A stretch of 53,237 nucleotides of DNA, from assembly GCF_019857225.1 (NCBI RefSeq), contig NZ_JAFJSY010000063.1:1-53237 (forward strand). The letters run 5' to 3'. Shown in pieces: positions 30,251 through 38,916 of this stretch. Source of the DNA: Streptomyces plumbidurans (GTDB lineage Bacteria; Actinomycetota; Actinomycetes; Streptomycetales; Streptomycetaceae). The notes under the pieces were generated by a model. The model did not search any database, was not told the origin of the DNA, and saw nothing but the letters and a program-made list of their open reading frames with translations. Every line of letters starts with the position of its first letter. Position 1 is the first letter of the stretch. The translations under genes and the position numbers were made by a program.

Positions 30251-31429
30251 TCAGCGCCTGGCGACCACCCGGAACCCGATGCCGGCCCCGCTCAGCCGCT
30301 CGATGAGCGCGTCGCCCATCGCGACCGCCGTCGTCACCTGCCCAGCCGTCGCCGGCAGGTCGTCGAACGCCAGCGACAGCGCCGACTCGCCGAACATCAC
30401 GGCTGTTTCGCCGTAGCCGGGGTCGCCGCCCGTGACCTCCGTGAAGACTCGGCGGCCGCCGCCCTCGCCGACGAAGCGGATCCTGAACCAGCTCTTTGCG
30501 CGCTTCTCGGCGTCCGGTCCCTCGCCGGGCTTGAGGCGGTCGGACAACCAGCGTCGGGCGGGCGGTAGTTGGGCGGCCGTGAAGAGGCCGCCGACAGCTG
30601 CGACGCCGGCCATGGCGACGGGCAGGCGGCGTACGGCGGCGTAGTGGCGGTAGCGGAAGTCGGGGCCGTAGCGCTCCAGGGTCTTCGCCGAGCGGTGCAC
30701 GATCTGCGGGTCGATGGTCGGCAGCGGCAGCGCCCACGCGCCGATCTCCTTCGCGAACCGCGGCACCCCGGTGGGCGCCGTGGCGCGTCGCCCCACCAGG
30801 CGCGGCTCGTGCCGTCTGCGGTCCCGCTCGGCGGCCAGCATCGGGCGCACCCGGGCGAACTGGTTGAGCGCCGAGGCGAACGTGCCGCCGGAGAAGACGG
30901 CGTCCACCGTCACGTACCCGTCCACGGTCAGCGGCACCCCCTCGGGCAGCTGCCGGACCGTGAAGTACGCGCCCAGGTCGTGCGGGATCGAGTCGAAGCC
31001 GCAGGCGTGCACCAGCCGGGCGCCGGTCTCCCGCGCGCTTGCGTCGTGCCGTACGTACGTCAGGTCCACGAACTCGGGCTCGCCGCACAGGTCGAGATAG
31101 TCCGCGCCGCTGTCCGCGCAGGCGGCGACGAGTTCCTGGCCGTAGGTGACGTACGGCCCCACGGTCGTCGCCACCACGCGCGCGTGCCCGGCGAGTTCGC
31201 GCACGTCGGCCGGATCGGACACGTCCGCCCGCAGCACGCCGACCTTCTCGCCGCCCGGCAGCCGCTCGCGCAGCTGCTCCAGCTTCCGCTCGCTGCGTCC
31301 CGCGATCGCCCAGCGCAGCCCGTCGGGCGCGTGGGCCGCCAGGTACTCGGCGGTGAGCGTCCCGACGAAGCCCGTCGCACCGTAGAGCACGATGTCGTAC
31401 GGACGGTCGGTCCTGTTCGGCCTGCTCAT
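30251..31429 (-). CDS. Saccharopine dehydrogenase-like NAD(P)-binding (trans-acylating enoyl reductase type) protein
   Basis: The 392-aa Rossmann protein has YDIVLYGATGFVGTLTAEYLA at the N-terminus, VVATTVGPYVTYGQELVAACADSGADYLDLCGEPEF and LVHACGFDSIPHDLGAYFTV. This matches the saccharopine dehydrogenase-like family that includes the mycobacterial trans-acting enoyl reductase and human SCCPDH, and not true lysine-pathway enzymes. Two weakly hydrophobic stretches near ~255-275 suggest membrane contact. The substrate is probably lipid-linked (inference). The ATG at 31429 follows GAGGAG. Confidence 0.87.
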   Translation of the reverse strand: MSRPNRTDRPYDIVLYGATGFVGTLTAEYLAAHAPDGLRWAIAGRSERKLEQLRERLPGGEKVGVLRADVSDPADVRELAGHARVVATTVGPYVTYGQELVAACADSGADYLDLCGEPEFVDLTYVRHDASARETGARLVHACGFDSIPHDLGAYFTVRQLPEGVPLTVDGYVTVDAVFSGGTFASALNQFARVRPMLAAERDRRRHEPRLVGRRATAPTGVPRFAKEIGAWALPLPTIDPQIVHRSAKTLERYGPDFRYRHYAAVRRLPVAMAGVAAVGGLFTAAQLPPARRWLSDRLKPGEGPDAEKRAKSWFRIRFVGEGGGRRVFTEVTGGDPGYGETAVMFGESALSLAFDDLPATAGQVTTAVAMGDALIERLSGAGIGFRVVARR

Positions 31430-31458
31430 GACACTCCTCGTCCACACACCACGCGCCG

Positions 31459-31481
31459 TTGTCGGTGGCCGAGGCTAGCGT
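31459..31481 (+). promoter_or_regulatory. RecA-NDp/PafBC promoter for the YjbR-like gene
   Basis: TTGTCGGTG (31459-31467), 8 bp, TAGCGT (31476-31481) is a full match to TTGTCRGTG-N8-TAnnnT. Transcription would begin near 31488, leaving a ~34-nt leader with GGAGG before the GTG at 31522. Confidence 0.75.
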
Positions 31482-31521
31482 GAGATGCGCTGAGTTCGAT
31501 GACGAGCCCGGAGGCGGGACT

Positions 31522-31902
31522 GTGGCCGTGAGCCGAAATGCCCTGAAGAAATGGCAGAAGGTGCGCGCGTTCGCGCTCGGGCTGCCGGGTGCCGTCGAGG
31601 AGTTCCCCTGGGGCGAGTCCGTCGCGAAGGTCAACGCGAAGGTGTTCGTCTTCCTCGGGGTCGACGACGGCAGCCATCCGCTGGGCGTGACGGTGAAGCT
31701 CAAGGACGAGGCGGCCCACGCGCACGCCCTGACCTTTCCCGGAGCCGAACCCGCCGGATACGGCCTGGGCAGGGCCGGCTGGGTGCGCATCCCGCTCCCG
31801 GAGCGGGGCGCCCCGGCGGCGGACCTGCTGTGCGACTGGGTGGAGGAGAGCTACCGCGCGATAGCCCCGAAGCGGCTGACGGCGCAGCTCGACGGGCAGT
31901 GA
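31522..31902 (+). CDS. MmcQ/YjbR family protein
   Basis: The 126-aa product has the MmcQ/YjbR fold pattern: ALGLPGAVEEFPWGESVAKVNAKVFVFL, VTVKLKDEAAHAHAL, and AGWVRIPLPERGAPAADLLCDWVEESYRAIAPKRL. The fold resembles a double-wing DNA-binding domain, but a molecular role is not established. The GTG at 31522 is seven bases after GGAGG. The RecA-NDp promoter match upstream puts it among likely DNA-damage-induced genes, which agrees with the damage-responsive MmcQ name (mitomycin cluster) but is not proof. Confidence 0.85.
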   Translation: MAVSRNALKKWQKVRAFALGLPGAVEEFPWGESVAKVNAKVFVFLGVDDGSHPLGVTVKLKDEAAHAHALTFPGAEPAGYGLGRAGWVRIPLPERGAPAADLLCDWVEESYRAIAPKRLTAQLDGQ

Positions 31903-31917
31903 AACCGGTCATTGTCT

Positions 31918-31963
31918 AAGCGCTTGCTCGCTCAGGGCTTGTGCTCAGTGGAACGTGTTCTTA
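31918..31963. promoter_or_regulatory. Two palindromes upstream of the beta-oxidation operon
   Basis: AAGCGCTT (31918-31925) and, 25 bp on, TGGAACGTGTTCTTA (31949-31963) with GAAC-GT-GTTC symmetry lie 46-90 bp before the first gene. The second is one base off the TnnAACnnGTTnnA pattern of KstR-type TetR repressors that control lipid catabolism. This assignment is inference. Confidence 0.5.
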
Positions 31964-32008
31964 GCATCACTGGTGTTACATCAGTTGTGTCAAAGCGCTG
32001 GGGGCTGG

Positions 32009-33166
32009 ATGACAACGGCGAAGACGCCGCCCGGGCAGGGCCCGCTGACCGGCGTGCGCGTGGTCGAGCTCGCCGGGATCGGGCCGGGCCCGTTCGCGGC
32101 CATGCTCCTGGCCGACCTCGGCGCCGACGTGGTGCGCGTCGACCGCCCCGGCGGCACCGGACTCGCGATCGACACCGCGTACGACATCACCAACCGCAAC
32201 AAGCGCTCGGTGGTCGTCGACCTGAAGTCGGCGGACGGTCCCGCGCGCGTCCTGGACCTCGTCGAGCGCGCCCACGTCCTCGTCGAGGGCTACCGCCCCG
32301 GCGTCGCCGAGCGCCTCGGCGTCGGCCCCGAGGCCTGCCACGCGCGCAACCCCGCACTGGTCTACGGCCGGATGACCGGCTGGGGCCAGGACGGGCCGCT
32401 CGCCCAGCGCGCCGGCCACGACATCGCCTACATCGCGCTCACCGGCACCCTCGGCATGATCGGCGACCCGGACCACCCGCCCGCCGTCCCCGCCAACCTG
32501 CTGGGCGACTACGCGGGCGGCTCCCTCTACCTGGTCGTCGGCGTCCTCGCCGCCCTCCACCACGCGCGCGCCACCGGCACCGGCCAGGTCGTGGACGCCG
32601 CGATCGTCGACGGCACCGCCCACCTCTCCGCGATGATCCACGGCATGCTCGCGGCCGGCAGCTGGCACGACCGACGCGGCGCCAACCTCCTGGACGGCGG
32701 CTGCCCGTACTACGGCACGTACGAGACGTCCGACGGCAAGTACATGGCGGTCGGCTCCCTGGAGCCGCAGTTCTACGAGGAGTTCGTCACCCTCCTGGGT
32801 CTGCCCGAGCACTCCGGCGCGCGCAGGGACTGGGCCCGCTGGGGCGAACTGCGCGAGGCCGTCGCCGCCCGCTTCGCCACCCGTACCCGCGAGGAGTGGA
32901 CGGCCCTCTTCGAGGGCTCCGACGCGTGCGTGGCGCCGGTCCTGTCGCTGCGCGAGGCCCCGCACCACCCGCACCTCGCGGCCCGCCGCACCTTCACCGA
33001 CCAGGGCGGCATCACCCAGCCGGCCCCGGCCCCCCGTTTCTCCGCGACCCCCACCGCGGTGCGCACCGGTCCCGCCCAACCGGGCGCCGACACCGCGGAC
33101 GTGGCGCACGACTGGGACGTACCCGACCTCCTGAAGGACCAGGACCTCACGAAGGGCCTCGAATGA
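32009..33166 (+). CDS. CaiB/BaiF family CoA transferase, alpha-methylacyl-CoA racemase-like
   Basis: The 385-aa family III CoA-transferase fold protein starts GVRVVELAGIGPGPFAAMLLADLGADVVRVDRPGG, has the DLKSADG and LVEGYRPGVAERLG segments, and the GHDIAYIALTG loop. The last fits alpha-methylacyl-CoA racemase (Asp and His of the active site region) better than a formyl-CoA transferase. The racemase lets (R)-2-methyl acyl-CoAs, from branched fatty acids or sterol side chains, enter beta-oxidation. It overlaps the next gene by ATGA, and the whole downstream operon is beta-oxidation. This supports the racemase reading. Confidence 0.9.
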   Translation: MTTAKTPPGQGPLTGVRVVELAGIGPGPFAAMLLADLGADVVRVDRPGGTGLAIDTAYDITNRNKRSVVVDLKSADGPARVLDLVERAHVLVEGYRPGVAERLGVGPEACHARNPALVYGRMTGWGQDGPLAQRAGHDIAYIALTGTLGMIGDPDHPPAVPANLLGDYAGGSLYLVVGVLAALHHARATGTGQVVDAAIVDGTAHLSAMIHGMLAAGSWHDRRGANLLDGGCPYYGTYETSDGKYMAVGSLEPQFYEEFVTLLGLPEHSGARRDWARWGELREAVAARFATRTREEWTALFEGSDACVAPVLSLREAPHHPHLAARRTFTDQGGITQPAPAPRFSATPTAVRTGPAQPGADTADVAHDWDVPDLLKDQDLTKGLE

Positions 33167-34305
33167 AGCGGCAGATCTTCGCCCCCGAGCACGACGCGTT
33201 CCGCGAGACGGCCCGCGCCTTCCTGGCCAGGGAGGTGCTGCCGTACTACGAGCAGTGGGAGAAGGACGGCATCGTCTCCCGCGAGGCCTGGCGGGCGGCC
33301 GGCAAGCAGGGCCTGCTCGGGCTCGCCGTGCCGGAGGAGTACGGGGGCGGCGGCACCTCCGACTTCCGCTACAGCGCCGTACTGGCCGAGGAGTTCACGC
33401 GCGCGGGCACCCCCGGCCTGGCCCTGGGCCTGCACAACGACATCATCGGCCCGTATCTGACCTCGCTCGCCACCGACGAGCAGAAGCGGCGCTGGCTGCC
33501 CGGCTTCTGCGACGGCTCGATCATCACCGCCATCGCCATGACCGAGCCCGGCGCCGGGTCCGACCTGCAGGGCATCCGCACCCACGCCGAGGACCACGGC
33601 GACCACTGGCTGCTCAACGGCGCCAAGACGTTCATCTCCAACGGCATCCTCGCCGACCTGGTGATCGTGGTCGCCAAGACCACCCCGGAGGGCGGTGCGC
33701 GCGGCCTGTCGCTGCTGGTCGTCGAGCGTGGCGCGGAGGGCTTCGAACGCGGCCGCAACCTCGACAAGATCGGCCAGAAGGCGCAGGACACGGCCGAGTT
33801 GTTCTTCAACGACGTCCGCGTGCCCAAGGAGAACCTCCTCGGCACGCTCGACGGCGCCTTCGTCCATCTGATGACCAACCTTGCCCAGGAGCGCCTGAGC
33901 ATCGCGGTCGCGGCGATCGCCGCCGCCGAGCACCTGCTGGAGATCACCACCGACTACGTCAAGGGGCGCGAGGCCTTCGGCCGGCCGCTCGCCACCAAGC
34001 AGCACATCCGCTTCGAGATAGCGGAGATGGCCACCGAGTGCGCCGTCACCCGCACCTTCCTCGACCGCTGCATCGAGGACCACTCGAACGGCACGCTCGA
34101 CGCCGTCCACGCCTCCATGGCCAAGTGGTGGGCGACCGAGCTGCAGAAGCGGGTCGCCGACCGCTGCCTCCAACTGCACGGCGGCTACGGCTACATGACC
34201 GAGTACCCGGTCGCGCGGGCCTTCACCGACGGCCGCATCCAGACCATCTACGGCGGCACGACCGAGATCATGAAGGAGATCATCGGCCGTTCGCTGCTCG
34301 GCTAA
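33163..34305 (+). CDS. Acyl-CoA dehydrogenase
   Basis: The 380-aa FAD enzyme has AMTEPGAGSDLQGIRTHA (FAD/substrate loop), ERLSIAVAAIAAAEHLLEIT, FGRPLATKQHIRFEIAEMA, QLHGGYGYMTEYPVARAFTDGRIQTIYGGTTEIMKEIIGR with the catalytic Glu in the GGTTEIM segment. It performs the first alpha,beta-dehydrogenation of acyl-CoA, passing electrons to ETF. Translationally coupled to the racemase-like gene by a 4-bp overlap. Confidence 0.95.
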   Translation: MKRQIFAPEHDAFRETARAFLAREVLPYYEQWEKDGIVSREAWRAAGKQGLLGLAVPEEYGGGGTSDFRYSAVLAEEFTRAGTPGLALGLHNDIIGPYLTSLATDEQKRRWLPGFCDGSIITAIAMTEPGAGSDLQGIRTHAEDHGDHWLLNGAKTFISNGILADLVIVVAKTTPEGGARGLSLLVVERGAEGFERGRNLDKIGQKAQDTAELFFNDVRVPKENLLGTLDGAFVHLMTNLAQERLSIAVAAIAAAEHLLEITTDYVKGREAFGRPLATKQHIRFEIAEMATECAVTRTFLDRCIEDHSNGTLDAVHASMAKWWATELQKRVADRCLQLHGGYGYMTEYPVARAFTDGRIQTIYGGTTEIMKEIIGRSLLG

Positions 34306-34326
34306 CCCTCGTTGAAAGGCTTTCCA

Positions 34327-35541
34327 GTGAGCACCGAAGCGTATGTGTACGACGCGATCCGCACCCCGCGCGGCCGCGGCAAGGCCAACGGCGCCCTGCA
34401 CGGCACCAAGCCCGTCGACCTGGTCGTGGGCCTCATCCACGAACTCCGCGACCGCTTCCCGGGCCTGGACCCGGCCGCGATCGACGACGTCGTGCTCGGC
34501 GTCGTCGGCCCGGTCGGCGACCAGGGCTCCGACATCGCCCGTATCGCGGCGATTGCCGCGGGCCTGCCGGACACGGTCGCGGGCGTACAGGAGAACCGCT
34601 TCTGTGCCTCGGGCCTGGAAGCCGTCAACATGGCCGCCGCCAAGGTCCGTTCGGGCTTCGAGGACCTCGTCCTCGCGGGCGGCGTCGAGTCCATGTCCCG
34701 GGTGCCGATGGCGTCCGACGGCGGCGCCTGGTTCAACGACCCGATGACCAACCTCGCCACCAACTTCGTGCCCCAGGGCATCGGCGCCGACCTGATCGCC
34801 ACCATCGAGGGCTTCTCCCGCCGGGACGTCGACGAGTACGCGGCCCTGTCGCAGGAGCGCGCGGCCACCGCCTGGAAGGAGAACCGCTTCGAGCGCTCGC
34901 TCGTCCCGGTCAAGGACCGTAGCGGCCTGACCGTCCTCGACCACGACGAGCACATGCGCCCGGGCACCACCGCCGACTCCCTCGGCAAGCTCAAGCCGTC
35001 CTTCGCGGACATCGGCGACCTCGGCGGCTTCGACGCGGTGGCGCTGCAGAAGTACCACTGGGTGGAGAAGATCGACCACGTCCACCACGCGGGCAACTCC
35101 TCCGGCATCGTGGACGGTTCCGCGCTGGTCGCCATCGGCTCCAAGGAGATCGGCGAGCGCTACGGCCTCACCCCGCGCGCGCGGATCGTCTCCGCGGCGG
35201 TCTCCGGCTCGGAGCCCACGATCATGCTCACCGGACCCGCGCCCGCCACCCGCAAGGCACTCGCCAAGGCCGGACTGACCATCGACGACATCGACCTCGT
35301 CGAGATCAACGAGGCCTTCGCGGCGGTCGTCCTGCGCTTCGTCAAGGACATGGGCCTGTCCCTGGACAAGGTCAACGTCAACGGCGGCGCGATCGCGCTG
35401 GGCCACCCGCTCGGCGCCACCGGCGCCATGATCCTCGGCACGCTCGTCGACGAACTGGAGCGCCAGGACAAGCGCTACGGCCTCGCGACCCTCTGCGTCG
35501 GCGGCGGCATGGGCATCGCCACCATCGTCGAACGCGTCTGA
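34327..35541 (+). CDS. fadA: Acetyl-CoA C-acyltransferase (3-ketoacyl-CoA thiolase)
   Basis: The 404-aa thiolase has acyl-binding Cys in ENRFCASGLEAVN, GGVESMSRVPM, and catalytic His and Cys in NVNGGAIALGHPLGATGA and TLCVGGGMG. It releases acetyl-CoA in the last step of beta-oxidation. The GTG at 34327 is used because GAAAGG sits seven bases before it. An in-frame ATG at 34312 would put that site in the coding region. It is followed 41 bp later by the FadB-like gene, the standard pairing. Confidence 0.95.
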   Translation: MSTEAYVYDAIRTPRGRGKANGALHGTKPVDLVVGLIHELRDRFPGLDPAAIDDVVLGVVGPVGDQGSDIARIAAIAAGLPDTVAGVQENRFCASGLEAVNMAAAKVRSGFEDLVLAGGVESMSRVPMASDGGAWFNDPMTNLATNFVPQGIGADLIATIEGFSRRDVDEYAALSQERAATAWKENRFERSLVPVKDRSGLTVLDHDEHMRPGTTADSLGKLKPSFADIGDLGGFDAVALQKYHWVEKIDHVHHAGNSSGIVDGSALVAIGSKEIGERYGLTPRARIVSAAVSGSEPTIMLTGPAPATRKALAKAGLTIDDIDLVEINEAFAAVVLRFVKDMGLSLDKVNVNGGAIALGHPLGATGAMILGTLVDELERQDKRYGLATLCVGGGMGIATIVERV

Positions 35542-35582
35542 AGACCCCAGCGGCCACACGAGACTTCAACGGAGAACCCCTG

Positions 35583-37760
35583 ATGACCGAGAGCACCACC
35601 ATCCGCTGGGAACAGGACGACACCGGCGTCGTCACCCTCGTCCTCGACGACCCCGACCAGTCCGCGAACACCATGAACCAGGCGTTCCGCGACTCCCTCA
35701 CCGTCGTCGCCGACCGCCTGGAGGCCGAGAAGGACTCCATCCGCGGCATCATCCTCACCTCCGCCAAGAAGACCTTCTTCGCCGGCGGCGACCTGCGCGA
35801 CCTCATCCGGGTCACCCCCGAGACCGCGCAGGACCTCTTCGACGGCGGCATGGCGATCAAGCGCAACCTGCGCCGCATCGAGACCCTCGGCAAGCCGGTC
35901 GTCGCCGCGCTCAACGGCGCTGCCCTGGGCGGCGGTTACGAACTCGCGCTCGCCTGCCACCACCGGATCGCCCTCGACGCGCCCGGCTCCAAGATCGGCT
36001 GCCCCGAGGTCACCCTGGGCCTGCTGCCCGGAGGCGGCGGAGTGGTCCGCACGGTCCGACTGCTGGGCATCGCCGACGCCCTGCTGAAGGTGCTGCTCCA
36101 GGGCACCCAGTACAACCCGCGGCGCGCCCTCGACAACGGCCTGGTCGACGAGGTCGCCGCCACCCGCGACGAGATGCTCGCCAAGGCCCGCGCCTTCATC
36201 GACGCCAACCCCGAGTCGCAGCAGCCCTGGGACAAGCCCGGCTACCGCATCCCGGGCGGTACCCCGGCCAACCCCAGGTTCGCGGCCAACCTGCCCGCCT
36301 TCCCGGCCAACCTGCGCAAGCAGACGAACGGCGCGCCCTACCCGGCGCCGCGCAACATCCTCGCCGCGGCCGTCGAGGGCTCCCAGGTCGACTTCGAGAC
36401 CGCGCAGGTCATCGAGGCCCGCTACTTCGTCGAGCTGGCCGCGGGCCAGACCTCGAAGAACATGATCCAGGCGTTCTTCTTCGACCTCCAGGCCGTCAAC
36501 TCCGGCGCCAACCGGCCGACCGGCATCGAGCCCCGCAAGGTCCGCAAGGTCGCCGTCCTCGGCGCCGGGATGATGGGCGCGGGCATCGCCTACTCCTGCG
36601 CCCGCGCGGGCATCGACGTCGTCCTCAAGGACGTATCCCTGGAGGCGGCCCTCAAGGGCAAGGGCTACTCCGAGAAGCTGTGCGCCAAGGCCGTCTCCCG
36701 CGGCCGTACGACCCAGGAGAAGGCCGACGCGCTGCTCGCCCGCATCACGCCCGCGGCGGACCCGCAGGACGTGGCCGGCTGCGACGCCGTGATCGAGGCC
36801 GTCTTCGAGAACCCCGAGCTCAAGCACAAGGTGTTCCAGGAGATCCAGCACGTCGTCGAGCCGGACGCGCTGTTGTGCTCCAACACCTCGACCCTGCCGA
36901 TCACCGCCCTCGCCGAAGGCGTGGAGCGCCAGGCCGACTTCATCGGTCTGCACTTCTTCTCGCCCGTCGACAAGATGCTGCTGGTGGAGATCATCAAGGG
37001 CGAGCGGACGGGCGACGAGGCCCTCGCCCGCGCCTTCGACCTGGTCCGCCAGATCAACAAGACGCCGATCGTCGTCAACGACTCCCGCGGCTTCTTCACC
37101 TCCCGCGTCATCGGCCACTTCATCAACGAGGGCGTCGCCATGGTCGGTGAGGGCATCGAGCCCGCGTCGGTCGAGCAGGCGGCGGCGCAGGCGGGCTACC
37201 CGGCGAAGGTCCTCTCTCTCATGGACGAGCTGACGCTCACCCTCCCGCGCAAGATCCGCAACGAGTCCAAGCGGGCCGTGGAGGAGGCCGGCGGCACCTG
37301 GCCCTCCCACCCCGCCGAGGCCGTCATCGACCGCATGGTCGACGAGTTCGACCGCCCCGGCCGCAGCGGGGGAGCGGGCTTCTACGACTACGACGAGAGC
37401 GGCAAGCGAGCGGGCCTGTGGCCGGGCCTGCGCGAGCACTTCACCAAGCCGGGCCACGAGATCCCGTTCAAGGACATGCAGGAACGCATGCTCTTCTCCG
37501 AGGCGCTCGACACGGTCAAGCTCATCGAGGAGGGCGTGCTGACGTCCGTCGCCGACGCCAACATCGGCTCCATCCTCGGCATCGGCTTCCCCGGCTGGAC
37601 GGGCGGCATCCTGCAGTACATCAACGGCTACGAGGGCGGGCTGCCCGGATTCGTGGCACGCGCGCGTGAGCTGGCCGACCGGTACGGGGAGCGGTTCACG
37701 CCGCCCGCGCTGCTGGTGGAGAAGGCGGAGAAGGGGGAGCGCTTCACGGACGCCGCCTGA
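35583..37760 (+). CDS. fadB: Bifunctional enoyl-CoA hydratase / 3-hydroxyacyl-CoA dehydrogenase
   Basis: The 725-aa multifunctional protein has an N-terminal crotonase domain (~1-300) with FFAGGDLRDL and AALNGAALGGGYELALACHHRIAL, and Glu in CPEVTLGLLPGGGG. The NAD-binding dehydrogenase domain begins VAVLGAGMMGAGIAYSCARAGI (~320), with IGLHFFSPVDKMLLVEII and NDSRGFFTSRVIGHF, and two C-terminal helical domains. It hydrates enoyl-CoA and oxidises the 3-hydroxy product. With the thiolase it forms the trifunctional-type complex. Confidence 0.96.
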   Translation: MTESTTIRWEQDDTGVVTLVLDDPDQSANTMNQAFRDSLTVVADRLEAEKDSIRGIILTSAKKTFFAGGDLRDLIRVTPETAQDLFDGGMAIKRNLRRIETLGKPVVAALNGAALGGGYELALACHHRIALDAPGSKIGCPEVTLGLLPGGGGVVRTVRLLGIADALLKVLLQGTQYNPRRALDNGLVDEVAATRDEMLAKARAFIDANPESQQPWDKPGYRIPGGTPANPRFAANLPAFPANLRKQTNGAPYPAPRNILAAAVEGSQVDFETAQVIEARYFVELAAGQTSKNMIQAFFFDLQAVNSGANRPTGIEPRKVRKVAVLGAGMMGAGIAYSCARAGIDVVLKDVSLEAALKGKGYSEKLCAKAVSRGRTTQEKADALLARITPAADPQDVAGCDAVIEAVFENPELKHKVFQEIQHVVEPDALLCSNTSTLPITALAEGVERQADFIGLHFFSPVDKMLLVEIIKGERTGDEALARAFDLVRQINKTPIVVNDSRGFFTSRVIGHFINEGVAMVGEGIEPASVEQAAAQAGYPAKVLSLMDELTLTLPRKIRNESKRAVEEAGGTWPSHPAEAVIDRMVDEFDRPGRSGGAGFYDYDESGKRAGLWPGLREHFTKPGHEIPFKDMQERMLFSEALDTVKLIEEGVLTSVADANIGSILGIGFPGWTGGILQYINGYEGGLPGFVARARELADRYGERFTPPALLVEKAEKGERFTDAA

Positions 37761-37768
37761 GCGACCCG

Positions 37769-37826
37769 CGAGGGCGGGGTGCCACGTGTCGTTGAGCGGT
37801 ACGCGTGCGATACCGTCCCGCCCTCG
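37769..37826. terminator. Inverted repeats between fadB and convergent MerR gene
   Basis: CGAGGGCGGG (37769-37778) and CCCGCCCTCG (37817-37826) are exact complements 38 nt apart. A second pair, CGTTGAGCG near 37790 and CGCTCAACG near 37906, brackets most of the intergenic region, and GCCGTCC recurs four times between. Probably a bidirectional termination region. Confidence 0.45.
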
Positions 37827-37916
37827 CCGTCCCGGATACCGGCGGCTGCGAGGCCGTCCGCGCCGGGCAGGCCGTCCGACGTACCCAGAAGCCGTCCGAG
37901 GCAGACGCTCAACGTG

Positions 37917-38684
37917 TCAGGCGGATCGGCCTTCCTGTGAACCGGAGTCAGAAGGCGACGCGGCGCCGGTGTCCGCGCCGGTGTCCGCGAGCCACTGGTG
38001 CACCTCCTCCTTGAGCGAGCGCTGGAAGGTCGTCAGCAGCGCCTGCACCACCAGCGGCTGCATGTGCGCGGACAGCGACTTCACGTCCTCCTCGTCCCGT
38101 TCGAGGACCTCGCCGCGAAACAGCTGCGACAGCTCGTGCGCCGCCGCGCGCGAGTGCTCGATCAGCACCTTGCGCGAGGCGAGGATGACCGCCTCGGACA
38201 GCGGTACGTCGAGAAGCTGCACGGCGAGCCTGAGCAGCCCCGAGTCGACCCGGAGGGCGTCCCCGTCGGGCCGCACCACGCCCATCGCGGCGAGCCGCTC
38301 CACGTCGTCCTCGCCCAGCGGCCGCCCCGCCCGGCGGCCCAGCTCCTCGGCCGTCAGCGTCTCCACCGTGTCCGGGGCCCAGGAGGCCACGACCGCCCGG
38401 TGGATCGCCAGGTCGTGATGGCTCAGGTCCGCGGGCAGCTGCTCCATGTAGCGCTCGATCGCCGCCAGCGTCATGCCCTGGTGCTGCAGCTCCTCGATGA
38501 GCGCCAGCCGGGCCAGATGCTGCTGCCCGTAGTGGCCCACGCGCCGGGGACCGAGCACCGGGGGCGGGAGCAGCCCCTTGGTGCCGTAGAACCGGACCGT
38601 GCGCACCGTCATGCCGGCCCGCGCGGCCAGTTCGTCGATCGTGAGCGTCGGCTCCCCGGTGTCGCGGTCGGTGTCCGTCGTCAT
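37917..38684 (-). CDS. MerR-family transcriptional regulator
   Basis: The 255-aa product has an N-terminal MerR helix-turn-helix with wings (TIDELAARAGMTVRTVRFYGTKGLLPPP...RRVGHYGQQHLARLALIEELQHQGMTLAAI) and a dimerisation helix. The C-terminal domain is long and helical, without the cysteines of metal sensors, so it probably senses an organic ligand. It converges on the beta-oxidation operon, and lipid-related control is possible but unproven. A palindrome 17 bp upstream of the ATG suggests autoregulation. Confidence 0.9.
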   Translation of the reverse strand: MTTDTDRDTGEPTLTIDELAARAGMTVRTVRFYGTKGLLPPPVLGPRRVGHYGQQHLARLALIEELQHQGMTLAAIERYMEQLPADLSHHDLAIHRAVVASWAPDTVETLTAEELGRRAGRPLGEDDVERLAAMGVVRPDGDALRVDSGLLRLAVQLLDVPLSEAVILASRKVLIEHSRAAAHELSQLFRGEVLERDEEDVKSLSAHMQPLVVQALLTTFQRSLKEEVHQWLADTGADTGAASPSDSGSQEGRSA

Positions 38685-38700
38685 GTGCAGCAGTATCGCT

Positions 38701-38721
38701 GTCTCACCAGAACTGTGAAAC
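38701..38721. promoter_or_regulatory. Palindrome GTCTCAC-N7-GTGAAAC upstream of the MerR gene
   Basis: Seven-base arms with one mismatch and a 7-bp centre lie 17-37 bp upstream of the MerR start codon, next to a GATACT -10-like box. Spacing and position fit a MerR autoregulatory operator. Confidence 0.55.
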
Positions 38722-38916
38722 CCGGACGACGGGGCTGCGAGCGTCCGGTCGGTTGCATGTGAGAAGTGCCGCTGTGTGATCTATGCCATCGCATGCGCCC
38801 GGGGGAGCAAGGGAAGGTAGCGCGTTGGTCTGCGTTTCCCCACCGAGTGCGCGGGCCCCGTACGTCCGGAGAACCCGAGCGCGACCCGCTCGGGCGCACC
38901 AGAGAGTGGTACCCCC

